A stretch of DNA of 64,000 nt from Syntrophobacterales bacterium (GTDB lineage Bacteria; Desulfobacterota; Syntrophorhabdia; Syntrophorhabdales; Syntrophorhabdaceae), in the NCBI GenBank assembly GCA_031274925.1, contig JAISPL010000014.1, forward strand, positions 27,079 through 91,078, in the 5' to 3' direction. A program made the position numbers and the translations under genes. The number at the start of each line of letters is the position of its first letter. Position 1 is the first letter of the stretch. Shown here piece by piece: positions 17,999-27,622 of this stretch. The notes under the pieces are model-generated. The model was given only the letters and a program-made list of their open reading frames with translations. It was not told the origin of the DNA and made no database searches.

Positions 17999-18608
17999 AT
18001 CCTCTTGGCATGGGCTGGATTGAATGGCGGTTCGGAGGGCCCATCGGCCGGGTCAAAGGCGGTCCCACCGGCCGGTACATGGATGAAGGAGGAGCTCCGA
18101 CGACTCTATTCTGGTGAGGATAAAACGGTTGATGTGAGGAGAAGGGTCTTTGATACCTGTACGAGGGTGGAAACGCGGAACGATTCATAGGAGGGTAACC
18201 CGGACGATTTGTCGCCATTTTTCTCTCGGAATCAACATAACTGTTATACCTGTTCCTTTGATTCTGATTGAGAGACCTGGAAAGATTGGCCCGATAATAA
18301 TTGTACAGGTTATGTTTGGAATTTTCAATTACCCTCAATTCCCTCTGTAACCTTTCCCGTCTTTCCGGACTGGCGAACTGATTTCTGTTCAGCTCCCTGA
18401 GTTCAAGCCGCTTATTGATGGCTTTCTGGTTCAAATCCTGAAAATCATCCATATATTTTCTCTTTGTCTCTTCAATCTGCATTCTCTGCGATTCGGAAAG
18501 CTGTAGGTCTCTCTCCAATTCCGAATATCTGTCTTGAGCATACACGGGCAGTGCACTTACAAAGATAAAAATAAACAAATATACGATAATATATCCGTTC
18601 CTGTTCAT
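17988..18608 (-). CDS. Periplasmic CpxP/ZraP-like helical protein
   Basis: This 206-residue protein has a signal peptide ending PVYAQ and a charged helical region (residues 25-130) with LQLSESQRMQIEETKRKYMD, which resembles the LTxxQ-type motifs of CpxP/Spy/ZraP proteins. A Pro/Arg/Tyr-rich tail (PPMNRSAFPPSYRYQRP and similar) is low-complexity. ZraP-type proteins bind metal or unfolded protein in the periplasm and repress their cognate kinase. The gene is coupled to the kinase gene by an 11-bp overlap, supporting such a regulatory role, but sequence similarity to CpxP is only suggestive. Confidence 0.65.
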   Translation of the reverse strand: MNRNGYIIVYLFIFIFVSALPVYAQDRYSELERDLQLSESQRMQIEETKRKYMDDFQDLNQKAINKRLELRELNRNQFASPERRERLQRELRVIENSKHNLYNYYRANLSRSLNQNQRNRYNSYVDSERKMATNRPGYPPMNRSAFPPSYRYQRPFSSHQPFYPHQNRVVGAPPSSMYRPVGPPLTRPMGPPNRHSIQPMPRGYGR

Positions 18609-19085
18609 AAGTTGTGCGTCTGTACCGGTCGGGATATTACCAGGGACAGTTCATGAGATGAAAGGCCAATTTCATCCATCTAAAGCAAACCTTATTGTTT
18701 AGTCTGGCTTGCGGTAAAGGTAGTGGCGTCAGTCGTAGACAGGATGCGCCGTCGTTTTCATTAAAACCTCTCCGGAATTTAAATTGCACAATTATTAAAT
18801 TTTGCAATAGCGGTGCCAGAAGGTTACTGTCGTGCAACATGCTTAAATTGCATGAGTTATCTTGAGGTAGAGCCGCTATTACCCAGTCGACGGTACGGAA
18901 ATAAATGTCGGCAGAATGGTCGGAGTTCGACAATACTGTCGAAAAAAGAGCTGCGGCCCGTTTTTCAAGGGAAGGGGAGATGACTCGCCGGAAGACGGTC
19001 AAAGAGGTGCGTTGAAAAACAATGGGTACCAAAGAGAGAACCTTAAATAGTTGCCTTTTTTACTTTTTAATACCCTGCAGGGTAT
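18609..19085. other. Intergenic region between tyrS and CpxP-like gene; perfect dyad at 18926-18943
   Basis: No convincing gene lies in these 477 bp. It should carry the promoter for the leftward CpxP-kinase-regulator operon. It contains a perfect 7-bp inverted repeat TTCGACA-ATAC-TGTCGAA (18926-18943) with neither a T-tract nor a recognised operator identity. Confidence 0.45.
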
Positions 19086-19086
19086 T
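19069..19086. repeat. 18-bp perfect palindrome at tyrS stop
   Basis: AATACCCTGCAGGGTATT is fully self-complementary and ends on the first base of the tyrS stop codon. It could form a hairpin that ends the transcript, but no U-tract follows on the minus strand. Confidence 0.5.
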
Positions 19087-20294
19087 TATTCTTCTATGAT
19101 CACCTTCTTGAAATTGCGTTTCCCCACCTTGATAATGAGTTCCTTATCAGGCGGGATGTTTTCCGTGGTTACCTTGACGCTGTTTATGGTCACTGCTCCT
19201 TGGGCGACCATCCGTTTTGCCTCGGAAGACGACGGAACCATATGTATTGTGGCGAGGAGTTTTGGGAGCCAGTCGCCCACATCTTCTTTCTTGATCTTCA
19301 CCACCTCAATGCTCTCGGGGATCTCTTTATTTTTGAACACTTTCTCGAATCTCTCATGGGCGGCTTGAGCTTCCTTTCCGCCATGAAAACGGGTAATAAT
19401 CTCCTTGGCAAAGGCTATTTTGGCATCTTTCGGATGGACCTCTCCTGTGGTTATGCCGTTCTTCAATGATTTTAATTCCTCAAGAGATATATCACTCATA
19501 AGCTCATAATACTTCAGCATGAGATCATCAGATATGGACATGAGCTTGCCGAATATTGTGTCGGGGGGCTCGTCTATTCCCACGTAATTTCCATAGGTTT
19601 TGCTCATCTTGTTTACCCCGTCCGTCCCTTCAAGAAGAGGAACGGTAAGAACGATTTGGGACTCCTGACCATAAACCTTCTGGATGTCCCTTCCTACGAG
19701 GAGGTTGAATATCTGATCGTGGCCGCCGAGCTCAACATCTGCCTTCAGAGCAACGGAATCGTAGGCCTGGACGAGAGGATAAAGAAACTCATGGATACTT
19801 ATGGGCAGGTTATTCTGGAGCCTTTTCCTGAAATCGTCCCGCTCCAGTATGCGAGCCACCGTGTACTGTGCGCAAAGCCTTATCATATCCGCGGCGTTCA
19901 TTGATTCCATCCACTCGCTGTTAAATCTTATCTCAGTTTTGTCGGGGTCAAGGATCTTGAACACCTGGTCTCTATAGGTCTGGGCATTGACCATCAGTTC
20001 CTCTTTGGTGAGGGTAGGTCTTGTCTCAATTCTACCCGTGGGGTCTCCTATAAGTCCCGTAAAATCCCCTATAAGAAAAACCGCCGTATGACCCAGTTCC
20101 TGGAATTGTTTCAGCTTCTGTATTACTACCGTATGGCCGAGATGAAGGTCCGGCGCGGTAGGGTCCATTCCCAGTTTTACCCTGAGAGGTTTCCCGGATG
20201 CGTGGGTCTTTGCAAGTTTTTGCCTGAGATCAGGTTCATTGATTACGTCAACCGCTCCCCTTTTCAGAATCTCTATCTCTCTCTCGATGTCCAT
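19086..20294 (-). CDS. tyrS: Tyrosyl-tRNA synthetase
   Basis: This class I synthetase of about 402 residues has the HIGH-like motif in [18 protein letters not shown] in [11 protein letters not shown] and a C-terminal S4 RNA-binding domain ([14 protein letters not shown]). This belongs to the TyrRS subgroup with an HLGH signature. I chose the ATG at 20294 (MDIEREIE), preceded by AGGTGG. A GTG at 20309 would extend it by five residues. The gene follows the ymdB-like phosphodiesterase by about 20 bp and is the last gene of the leftward run from aspS. Confidence 0.95.
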   Translation of the reverse strand: MDIEREIEILKRGAVDVINEPDLRQKLAKTHASGKPLRVKLGMDPTAPDLHLGHTVVIQKLKQFQELGHTAVFLIGDFTGLIGDPTGRIETRPTLTKEELMVNAQTYRDQVFKILDPDKTEIRFNSEWMESMNAADMIRLCAQYTVARILERDDFRKRLQNNLPISIHEFLYPLVQAYDSVALKADVELGGHDQIFNLLVGRDIQKVYGQESQIVLTVPLLEGTDGVNKMSKTYGNYVGIDEPPDTIFGKLMSISDDLMLKYYELMSDISLEELKSLKNGITTGEVHPKDAKIAFAKEIITRFHGGKEAQAAHERFEKVFKNKEIPESIEVVKIKKEDVGDWLPKLLATIHMVPSSSEAKRMVAQGAVTINSVKVTTENIPPDKELIIKVGKRNFKKVIIEE

Positions 20295-20315
20295 GATCCG
20301 TCCTGCCACCTTTTT

Positions 20316-21089
20316 TTAAGCCTTCTGTTTAATCCTCTCTATGTCGACGCACCGATTTCCGGTGGCCTCTACAGTGAGTATAATGCCTTGTATCTCGACT
20401 TCATCCTTTCCAACTTCGAATTTTTGAGGTATCTGGGTGACAAATTTTTCCAAGATTCTTCCTTTTTCCATACCAATAACGGAGTCGGAGGGACCTGTCA
20501 TGCCCACATCGGTAATATATCCGGTGCCCTTCGGCAGGATTCTATCATCGGCGGTCTGGACATGGGTATGGGTGCCGAACACGGCAGCCGCTTTACCGTC
20601 AAGGAACCAACCCATGGCTATCTTTTCTGAAGTGGCTTCGGCATGGAAATCGACAATGAGAGGAATTGTGCGGTCCATCCGGGAGACCAAATCTTCCATT
20701 GCCCGGAAGGGGCAATCAATAGGATTCATAAAGACACGACCCTCAATGTTCGCCACGCACAGGGATTTCTTGCCCTTCTGCACAATGGTGTAGCCGAACC
20801 CTGGGGTGCCTGGGGGATAGTTGAGCGGTCTAATAACTCTCCGTTCTTCCATGAGGTATGGGACAACATCTTTTTTCTTCCAGATGTGATTCCCGGTGGT
20901 GATAACATCTATGCCGTAAGAGAGCATCTCTGCGGCCAGAGAAGGGGTAATGCCTATGCCGCCCGCAAGATTCTCTCCGTTGATGATCTTGAAATCGGCT
21001 TCCACGGTTCTGATGAAATTCTGGACAGCAATTCGGCCCGGTTTTCCAATTACATCGCCGAGAAAAAGGACCCTTATTTCACTTGGCAT
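20316..21089 (-). CDS. ymdB: YmdB-family metallophosphoesterase (2',3'-cyclic nucleotide phosphodiesterase type)
   Basis: This 257-residue protein has the family start [24 protein letters not shown], an internal [11 protein letters not shown] and [11 protein letters not shown], the metal-binding His/Asp/Asn set of calcineurin-like phosphoesterases. YmdB hydrolyses cyclic nucleotides in vitro and often lies beside rny. The 11-bp overlap with rny here suggests coupled roles in RNA turnover. Length and motifs match the family closely. Confidence 0.9.
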   Translation of the reverse strand: MPSEIRVLFLGDVIGKPGRIAVQNFIRTVEADFKIINGENLAGGIGITPSLAAEMLSYGIDVITTGNHIWKKKDVVPYLMEERRVIRPLNYPPGTPGFGYTIVQKGKKSLCVANIEGRVFMNPIDCPFRAMEDLVSRMDRTIPLIVDFHAEATSEKIAMGWFLDGKAAAVFGTHTHVQTADDRILPKGTGYITDVGMTGPSDSVIGMEKGRILEKFVTQIPQKFEVGKDEVEIQGIILTVEATGNRCVDIERIKQKA

Positions 21090-22635
21090 ATTCTACTGCT
21101 CTTGTCTCTCGTATTACAACTATCTTGATCTGTCCTGGATATGAGAGATCAGTTTCTATTTTTTTTGCAATGTCTTTCGACAGTGTATATGTCGTATCAT
21201 CGGTAATGCGCTCGCTGTTAACCACGATCCTGATCTCTCTGCCTGCCTGGATTGCATAAGATTTTTCCACGCCGGCGAATCCGTTGGCGATTCGCTCAAG
21301 CTCGTCAAGTCTTTTTATGTAGGTCTCAAGCATCTCTCTTCTTGCACCTGGCCTTGCGCCTGACAAGGCGTCCGCAGCCTGTACGATCACATCAAGAAGG
21401 CCCGATGCAGGTACGTCTTCATGGTGGGCCATGATGGAATGGATAATTTCGTCGCTTTCGCCATACTTTTTCGCTAAGTCCGCTCCAATTGAAGTGTGTG
21501 AACCCTCTATCTCGTGGTCTACCGCTTTTCCGATATCATGGAGAAGCCCGGCTCTTTTTGCTTCTTTGACGTTTGCTTTCAACTCTGATGCGATGACACC
21601 ACAGATAAATGCGACTTCCAGCGAGTGCTGATAAATATTCTGAGCGTAACTGCTTCTAAACTTAAGGCGTCCAAGGAGCTTAACGATCTCAGGATGGATA
21701 TTGTGAACACCGAGGTCGAAGACCGCCTGCTCGCCGGCTTCCTTAATCTTGTTCTCCATATCTTCCGCGACCTTGGAGACGATCTCTTCAATCCGTGCCG
21801 GGTGGATTCTGCCGTCGCTTATGAGCCGTTCTATGGCAATCCGCGCTACTTCTCTTCGTATTGGGTTAAAACACGAGAGAATGACGGCTTCAGGGGTGTC
21901 GTCAATTATGATGTCGACGCCTGTGGACGCCTCCAGGGCTCTGATATTTCTTCCTTCCCTGCCGATTATCCTCCCTTTCATCTCTTCGTTGGGAAGGGTG
22001 ACGGCGGAAACTGTATCCTCGCCCACATAGTCTCCCGCATACCTCTGAATAGCTAAGGCGATTATTTCTTTAGCTTTTCTGTCCGACCTTTCTTTAGCCT
22101 CCTCTTCGATCCTCTTGCAGATTTTCACAGCCTCGTATTTGGCTTCGTCCTCCATCATCTGCATCAGGACCTTTTTGGCTTCTTCGGCGGTGAGACCCGA
22201 TACTTTTTCGAGTTGCTCCCTTCCTTTTACTAGGAGGTCGTCATATTCCTTGATTTTTGCGTCGTAATGACCCTGTTTCTGGATGAGATCCCGATCTTTC
22301 CTGGAGAGATCGTCTTCTTTCTTTTCTAGACTCTCCATTTTTTTGTCGAGGCTTGATTCTTTCTGAGACAGTCTCCTTTCGGAATTCTGCAACTCCTGCC
22401 TTCTTGCCTTTACTTCCTGTTCTATCTCGTTGTTTGCTTTTATTACGATGTCTTTGGCTTGAAGTGATGCCTCACGAGTGAGGACATCGGCCTCTTTTTT
22501 GGCATCATCAAGTATCTTCTTGCCTATTTTTTCATATTCGCCGATCTTTTGTTTCTGAACGAAACGGGCCAAGACAAATCCGACCGACAACCCGACAATT
22601 ATACCGATTATGGATATCAATACATTTATATTCAA
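21079..22635 (-). CDS. rny: Ribonuclease Y
   Basis: This 518-residue endoribonuclease has an N-terminal membrane anchor (residues 5-25), a long coiled coil (about 30-200), a KH domain ([21 protein letters not shown]) and an HD domain ([22 protein letters not shown]). RNase Y starts mRNA decay at the membrane. The length is standard. It is followed by ymdB and tyrS and lies downstream of the 6S RNA gene. The ATG sits about 9 bp after a GGGGG-like purine tract. Confidence 0.95.
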   Translation of the reverse strand: MNINVLISIIGIIVGLSVGFVLARFVQKQKIGEYEKIGKKILDDAKKEADVLTREASLQAKDIVIKANNEIEQEVKARRQELQNSERRLSQKESSLDKKMESLEKKEDDLSRKDRDLIQKQGHYDAKIKEYDDLLVKGREQLEKVSGLTAEEAKKVLMQMMEDEAKYEAVKICKRIEEEAKERSDRKAKEIIALAIQRYAGDYVGEDTVSAVTLPNEEMKGRIIGREGRNIRALEASTGVDIIIDDTPEAVILSCFNPIRREVARIAIERLISDGRIHPARIEEIVSKVAEDMENKIKEAGEQAVFDLGVHNIHPEIVKLLGRLKFRSSYAQNIYQHSLEVAFICGVIASELKANVKEAKRAGLLHDIGKAVDHEIEGSHTSIGADLAKKYGESDEIIHSIMAHHEDVPASGLLDVIVQAADALSGARPGARREMLETYIKRLDELERIANGFAGVEKSYAIQAGREIRIVVNSERITDDTTYTLSKDIAKKIETDLSYPGQIKIVVIRETRAVEYAK

Positions 22636-22802
22636 ATTACCCCCTTTATGGATAACGAATAGGGGGGTTAATCTATGAGGAAAGAGTATTCTTTTTCTTT
22701 CTGTCTAAGCCATTCTTAAGGCTATTCTGTACCTCCAAATAACATTAAGGTATTTATTCGCAAGACCTCTATTTCCTCAACAGCTACCCCTGATCTATCA
22801 AA

Positions 22803-22973
22803 ACCCCGCAATGCCGTGTAAACAACAAAATCTTGAACCTCTTGTGAGTGTGGGCGCCATTTCGCCGCTTAAGGCTTCTCGCCGAAACGAGCATGCACAC
22901 CGCGTGCGGTATAAAGCTCCCGTTAAAGAGGTGTTGGTTCTAAGTTCATCATTTATCACGCGCATCGCAGGGA
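22803..22973 (-). ncRNA. ssrS: 6S RNA
   Basis: On the minus strand the core GCATGCTCG-TTTC-GGCGAGAAGCCTTAA closely matches the conserved part of E. coli 6S RNA (GCAUGCUCGG, then CGAGAAGCCUUAA). It is followed by a GCGGCG stretch and CACACTCAC before GGTTCAAG, as in 6S RNA. The two ends pair: CCCTGCGATG near 22963-22972 with CATTGCGGGG near 22803-22812. The predicted length of about 170 nt is typical. 6S RNA mimics an open promoter and inhibits sigma-70 RNA polymerase in stationary phase. It lies directly behind zapA, as in many proteobacteria, and its 5' terminal stem overlaps the last codons of zapA, so it is probably processed from the zapA transcript. Confidence 0.88.
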
Positions 22974-23236
22974 ACCTCAAATCCTTCAACCTTTTTCAAG
23001 AGCCTCAACGTTCGGCCTTCAATTTTCTCTGCCTGTTCTTTCATGAGAAGATATTCATCGGAAAGTTCCATCATAGCCATGATGACTGCATTCAGGGTAT
23101 TTACTATACCGTGGTTGCTGAGAACATATCCGATTCTCTCGGAAACAAACTCGGCAATCTCTTTAATTCTTTCGTCATCCTCGCCTATAAAGGTGAACGG
23201 TTGATTTAGTATCCTAACCTCAACCTTTTTTTTCAT
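22949..23236 (-). CDS. zapA: Cell division protein ZapA
   Basis: This 95-residue protein has the ZapA pattern: an N-terminal VEVRILNQPFTFIGEDDERI globular part and a C-terminal coiled coil (MELSDEYLLMKEQAEKIEGR). ZapA bundles FtsZ filaments at the division ring. It lies 20 bp after a ZapB-like coiled-coil gene, and 6S RNA overlaps its 3' end. This gene order is typical. Confidence 0.88.
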   Translation of the reverse strand: MKKKVEVRILNQPFTFIGEDDERIKEIAEFVSERIGYVLSNHGIVNTLNAVIMAMMELSDEYLLMKEQAEKIEGRTLRLLKKVEGFEVPCDARDK

Positions 23237-23255
23237 CTACACATTTACATATATA

Positions 23256-23489
23256 TTATACTTCAACCTTTTCAACTTTCTCAAGCAGCTTCGTGACTTT
23301 GTCCATTATAAGTTCGCGCTCGGTTCTGTTGGAATTCACCTTTTCCTTCAGCTGGGCATTTTCAGTCTCCACTAACTGGAGTCTTGCCATGGTATCTTCA
23401 TGTGCTTTTTTCATCGACAGATAACCGTTGATCAGGCCATCAATCTTTGTTTCCAGATCTTCAATCCTTGTTTCGCTAAACAGTTCCAT
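23256..23489 (-). CDS. Small coiled-coil protein, ZapB-like
   Basis: This 77-residue protein is almost wholly helical and coiled coil (heptads in RIEDLETKIDGLINGYLSM and LVETENAQLKEKV). Its position just before zapA suggests a ZapB-type partner that links to the divisome through ZapA. Sequence identity to E. coli ZapB cannot be judged by eye because coiled coils look alike. It follows the prfB stop by 3 bp. Confidence 0.7.
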   Translation of the reverse strand: MELFSETRIEDLETKIDGLINGYLSMKKAHEDTMARLQLVETENAQLKEKVNSNRTERELIMDKVTKLLEKVEKVEV

Positions 23490-23492
23490 ACG

Positions 23493-24615
23493 TCATTTTA
23501 TATTGTTTTTCTGTTCGAAAGTCAAGTACAAAAGGCACGTTTTGATGAAATGATCAATGTCTCCGTCTAGCACCGCTTCGGCATTGTGGTGCTCCGCTTT
23601 TGTGCGATGATCTTTGATCAGCTTATACGGGTGCAGGATATAGGAGCGGATTTGACTTCCCCACGATATATCTTTCTTCTCCTTGTTGAGGGAATTCATC
23701 TTCTCTTCCTGTTTTTTCTTCTCAAGTTCATAGATTCTCGACTTGAGTATGGCCATAGCTATGGCTCTGTTCTTATGCTGGGACCGCTCGTTCTGGCACT
23801 GAACCACGATGCCGGTCGGTAGGTGTGTGATCCTTATGGCGGATTCTGTTCTATTGACGTGCTGTCCGCCTGGTCCGCTTGACCGGAACGTGTCCACCCT
23901 CAGATCTTCTTCCCGTATATCGACAGGTATGTCTTCAGGGAGTTCAGGGTATGCATATATGGAGGCAAACGACGTGTGGCGCCTGTTGTTCGCGTCGAAT
24001 GGGGAAACTCTCACGAGTCTGTGTATACCTACCTCGCATTTCATGTATCCATAGGCATAGGCTCCCTTCAACATAAACGTCACATTCTTTATCCCCGCTT
24101 CCTCGCCCGGAAGCATGTCGACCACCTGGGTCTCAAATCCTCTTCGCTCGGCCCACTTGAGATACATCCTGAGAAGCATTTCAGCCCAGTCCTGAGCCTC
24201 CGTGCCTCCGGCTCCCGCGTTTATATAAATGATGGCGTTTCTCTGGTCATTATCACCGCCGAGCATCCGCTCCATTTCATACATACCGAGGGACTCGTCG
24301 AGGGAGTTGAGAAGGGAGGTGAGTTCGTCCATATCCCGGGGATCATCTGTTTCCCGCGCTATGTCATTCATGATGAGGATTTCTTCAAGGTCTTTTTCTT
24401 TTTTCCCCCAACGTTCGATTTCTTCCTGGAGTTTTGATCTTTCACGGAGCGCTTGCTGCGCTTTTTCATGGTCGTCCCAGAATTCTTTGGCTCCGATAGC
24501 GGCGTCGAGTCTGCGGATTTGTTCCGTTATTGCAGATAGGTCAAAGATAACCTCTAAGAGATCTCATTCTTTCCGTCAACTCATCTATTTTGCTTTTGGT
24601 TTCATCTGTCATCAT
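23493..24615 (-). CDS. prfB: Peptide chain release factor 2, with programmed +1 frameshift
   Basis: RF2 ends translation at UGA and UAA. The gene starts at the ATG at 24615 (AAGGA upstream), reads 24 codons to an in-frame TGA at 24543-24541, then continues in the +1 frame. The shift site reads CTT TGA C. The +1 product contains the GGQ peptidyl-hydrolysis motif (SSGPGGQHVNRTESA), the SPF tripeptide for stop recognition (VRVSPFDANNRRH) and the expected C-terminus. The total of about 373 residues matches RF2. The part beginning at MNDIARETDD is only a fragment of the same protein. Confidence 0.93.
24540..24558 (-). promoter_or_regulatory. prfB autoregulatory frameshift signal
   Basis: The minus-strand sequence CTTAGAGGTTATCTTTGAC resembles the canonical AGGGGGTATCTTTGAC: an internal ribosome-binding purine tract (AGAGGT), the slippery CTT and the UGA stop followed by C. 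Low RF2 levels favour slippage to the +1 frame, so RF2 controls its own synthesis. Confidence 0.92.
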
Positions 24616-24716
24616 AATAATATATCCTTTCTTCTAAATGCTTTCCCTCGTGGAATGAGGTTGCCCCGGGCGGGAAAGGGATTTATATCAGTCAATAACT
24701 GTATAGCTGTGTGGGA

Positions 24717-25868
24717 TCACTTGGCGGCCGTTATCCTTGAGGCCACCTCCGCGCCGAAGGCGCTGCATTTCACCGGGTGTACCCCCTCCATCTGTCTCGC
24801 GAGGTCGTATGTTACTACCCCCCTCCGGATTGTCTCCTGAACAGCGGTTTCGAGTGCGGTGGAAGCCGCTCCAAGGCCTATGTGGTGAAACATCATGGCT
24901 GCGGAAAGGAGAAAGGATGTAGGGTTAATCGTATCTTTGCCTGCGTATTTGGGGGCGCTTCCATGGGTCGGTTCGAAGATGGCGACCCGGTCACCTATAT
25001 TTGCGCCCGGGGCCACACCAAGTCCGCCAATGAGTGCCGCACATGCGTCCGAAAGATAGTCACCGTTCAGGTTCGGACATAACAATATGTCGTAATCTTC
25101 CGGTCTTAATATGGCCTGCATGAACATGTTGTCCGCAATTCTGTCGTTAAGCGGGATCTTACCGACTTCATCTCCAGGAGTCACCGAATCAGAAAAGTCG
25201 CGGGCTATGTCATAGACCCACTCCCTGAAGGCTCCTTCCGTGAATTTCATGATGTTCCCCTTATGTACAACCGTGATTGACCTCCGGTTATTCTTAATGG
25301 CATATTCTATGACCCATTTCGCGAATTTTCTTGTAGCTCCAAGGCTAATTGGTTTTACGCCGACGCCGGTATCTTCTGGCAGGGATACTCCCATGGCCTC
25401 CTTAAGGAACCTGAGGATGGTGAAGGCTTCGTTGGTCCCCTCTTTCCATTCGATCCCCTTGTAGAGATCCTCCGTATTCTCTCTGAATATTATGAAGTCC
25501 ACGTTTTCCGGTTTTTTGAGAGGACTCGGGAGGCCTTTGAAGTATTTTACTGGCCTCATGCATACATAAAGGTTAAAAATTTGTCTTAGGTAAACATTTA
25601 CACTTCTGAAACCGCCACCCACTGGCGTAGTGAGAGGCCCCTTGAGTGCAACTCTTTTTCTTTTGATCTCTTCTATTGTGGCATCGGAAAGGAGCGTCCC
25701 ATCTCGGTCAATGGCCTTTTGTCCTGCCTGAAAAACCGTCCAGACGAGCCGCTTTTCGCCTCCGTAGGCCTTTATTACGGCTTCTTCAATGACTTCTCGA
25801 GAAGAGCTCCAGATGTCTTCTCCGGCGCCGTCACCCTCAATGTAAGGAATCTCAATGGTCTCTCTCAC
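24717..25868 (-). CDS. icd: NADP-type isocitrate dehydrogenase
   Basis: This 383-residue enzyme of the isocitrate/isopropylmalate dehydrogenase family converts isocitrate to 2-oxoglutarate. Substrate residues appear in TTPVGGGFRSVNVYLRQ and FRENTEDLYKGIEW. The cofactor loop THGSAPKYAGKD has Lys-Tyr as in NADP-dependent E. coli IDH; isopropylmalate and NAD-type enzymes have Asp-Ile there. The gene is shorter than E. coli IDH (416). It overlaps the aconitase small-subunit gene by 4 bp and completes a citrate-to-2-oxoglutarate operon. The assignment as IDH rather than isopropylmalate or homoisocitrate dehydrogenase rests on these motifs and the context. Confidence 0.85.
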   Translation of the reverse strand: MRETIEIPYIEGDGAGEDIWSSSREVIEEAVIKAYGGEKRLVWTVFQAGQKAIDRDGTLLSDATIEEIKRKRVALKGPLTTPVGGGFRSVNVYLRQIFNLYVCMRPVKYFKGLPSPLKKPENVDFIIFRENTEDLYKGIEWKEGTNEAFTILRFLKEAMGVSLPEDTGVGVKPISLGATRKFAKWVIEYAIKNNRRSITVVHKGNIMKFTEGAFREWVYDIARDFSDSVTPGDEVGKIPLNDRIADNMFMQAILRPEDYDILLCPNLNGDYLSDACAALIGGLGVAPGANIGDRVAIFEPTHGSAPKYAGKDTINPTSFLLSAAMMFHHIGLGAASTALETAVQETIRRGVVTYDLARQMEGVHPVKCSAFGAEVASRITAAK

Positions 25869-26362
25869 AGTTTCAACTCCCCGTATTTTTTGATATAACC
25901 GTCGAGGCCGCCTTCGTTGAGTATAGCCCTCATTATTTTGGGAAGGGGTGCGAATCTCTTTTCTACCCCCTTTGTCTTATCTACAAGTATTCCGTCATCG
26001 AGTCTGAGTTCCAGGGTATCTCCTTCGTCGATGTCATCCACGTTGCAGATGATAGCTGCCAATCCTACGTTGATTGCATTTCTGTAAAATATGCGGGCGA
26101 AGGAGCGGGCAACGATTGCGTCTATTCCTGCCATGCTGATGATCACGGGCGCATGCTCTCTGCTCGACCCAAGCCCGAAGTTTGACCCGCCCACGATAAT
26201 GTCGCCCTTCTTTGCTTTTTCGTGAAAGCCAGGGGCTATGTCTTCGAAAACGTGCTTTGCGAGGTCCTCAAGATTGGATCTCAGGTGATAAAACCTGCCC
26301 GGTGTTATGTGGTCGGTGGAAATATTATCACCGAACTTCCACGCCCTTCCTGCCAATATCAT
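25865..26362 (-). CDS. Aconitase/isopropylmalate isomerase-family small (swivel) subunit
   Basis: I chose the ATG at 26362 with GGAGG nine bases upstream. It starts inside the large-subunit gene (35-bp overlap). The 165-residue product has the swivel-domain motifs [32 protein letters not shown] and [15 protein letters not shown]. The substrate-selecting loop after PGR reads FYHLRSN. In this two-subunit family (LeuCD, homoaconitase, some aconitases) that loop decides substrate. With Re-citrate synthase upstream and isocitrate dehydrogenase downstream, citrate is the likely substrate, although 3-isopropylmalate cannot be excluded from sequence alone. Confidence 0.83.
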   Translation of the reverse strand: MILAGRAWKFGDNISTDHITPGRFYHLRSNLEDLAKHVFEDIAPGFHEKAKKGDIIVGGSNFGLGSSREHAPVIISMAGIDAIVARSFARIFYRNAINVGLAAIICNVDDIDEGDTLELRLDDGILVDKTKGVEKRFAPLPKIMRAILNEGGLDGYIKKYGELKL

Positions 26363-27620
26363 CAACAACCTCCCTGGGATCTGTAAGTTTTCCTTCAAGT
26401 GCAGCAGCAGCAGCGGTTGTCGGTGATGCGAGAATGATTCCGGAATCGGGGTTGCCCATCCTTCCCAGAAAGTTCCTGTTTGATGTGGAAACACACACCT
26501 CGCCGTCGCCGAGAACACCCTGGTGTAGTCCTATGCACGGCCCGCATCCTGGAGGGAGTATCGTGGCTCCAGCGTCGAAGAGGACCGCAATAATACCTTC
26601 GTCCAGCGCACGCCGGTAGACCGTACGTGAGCCTGGACAGACCAGCAGTCGCACGCCTTTTGCCTTGCAACGGCCTTGAAGCACCAGTGCCGCTGCTCTC
26701 AGGTCCTGAAATCTGCCGTTTGTGCACGAACCGATAAAAACCTGATCCACTTTAAGGCCTTTTACCCTGGTGTCCGTTATATCCACCGCATTATCCACCT
26801 GATGTGGCAGGCTTACCATGGGTGAAAGATCTCCGACATTGATATGAAATATCTTATCATACGTTGCATCCCTGTCGGGGGCGATCTCGACATAGGCTTT
26901 TTCTCTTCCCATCCGTGCAAGGTAACTTCGGGTCATCATATCCGACGGGAAGAGACCGCACTTCGCCCCCGCCTCTACCGCCATATTCGATATGGTCATC
27001 CTGTCTTCCACTTCCATGAGGGTCACAGTATCTCCCGCAAACTCCATCGATTTGTATGTCGCACCGTCAGCCGAGATCATACTGATTATCTTAATAATTA
27101 GGTCTTTTACGAAAACGCCCGAAGGAAAAACGCCGCTTATCTCAAACCTGAGGCTCTCCGGGACCCTTAGCCATGTTTTTCCAAGGCCCATTGCAGCCGC
27201 AATATCCGTGGAACCCATCCCGGTCGAAAAGGCGGAAAGGGCGCCTCCTGTGCATGTGTGCGAATCGGCGCCTATAAGGAGTTCACCCGGTGAAAGAGCT
27301 TGCTCTGCCATCAACTGGTGGCATATTCCGTCTCCTACTTCACTTGTCGACGCGCCGTATGAGGCGGCGAAGTCCCGTATTATCACCTGATCGTTCGAGA
27401 GCTCCATTCTTGGACTCGGAGAACCGTGATCGATAAAAAACGTAACCCGGCTTCCATCGAAAAGGGACTTGAAGCCCATGGCTTCGAATCGTTTTATTGC
27501 CAGGGGCGCAGTACCATCCTGGAGAAGAATTCTGTCTACGCCTACTATCGCGTAATCCCCCTGACTTACATCTGTTCCAGCCTTCATGGACAGTATCTTT
27601 TCGGCTATGGTTTTGCCCAT
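26328..27620 (-). CDS. Aconitase/isopropylmalate isomerase-family large subunit
   Basis: The ATG at 27620 begins [11 protein letters not shown], the normal family start; longer upstream readings are inside the previous gene. The 430 residues carry the [4Fe-4S] ligands in [11 protein letters not shown] and PGCGPCIG and the [15 protein letters not shown] motif. The length and style match the archaeal-type split enzymes (about 420 residues). It dehydrates and rehydrates a tricarboxylate in the cytoplasm. It starts 2 bp after the Re-citrate synthase stop and overlaps the small-subunit gene. Its probable role is citrate to isocitrate. Confidence 0.85.
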   Translation of the reverse strand: MGKTIAEKILSMKAGTDVSQGDYAIVGVDRILLQDGTAPLAIKRFEAMGFKSLFDGSRVTFFIDHGSPSPRMELSNDQVIIRDFAASYGASTSEVGDGICHQLMAEQALSPGELLIGADSHTCTGGALSAFSTGMGSTDIAAAMGLGKTWLRVPESLRFEISGVFPSGVFVKDLIIKIISMISADGATYKSMEFAGDTVTLMEVEDRMTISNMAVEAGAKCGLFPSDMMTRSYLARMGREKAYVEIAPDRDATYDKIFHINVGDLSPMVSLPHQVDNAVDITDTRVKGLKVDQVFIGSCTNGRFQDLRAAALVLQGRCKAKGVRLLVCPGSRTVYRRALDEGIIAVLFDAGATILPPGCGPCIGLHQGVLGDGEVCVSTSNRNFLGRMGNPDSGIILASPTTAAAAALEGKLTDPREVVDDIGRKGVEVR

Positions 27621-27622
27621 AT

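Noticed and set aside
18926..18943. Dyad considered as a Rho-independent terminator
   Set aside because: The run following it on the plus strand is A, not T, and on the minus strand no T-tract follows, so it is not a normal terminator.
18637..19032. 131-residue minus-strand open frame
   Set aside because: It has no ribosome site, no domain or membrane pattern and an odd composition. It is likely a chance frame in the promoter region.
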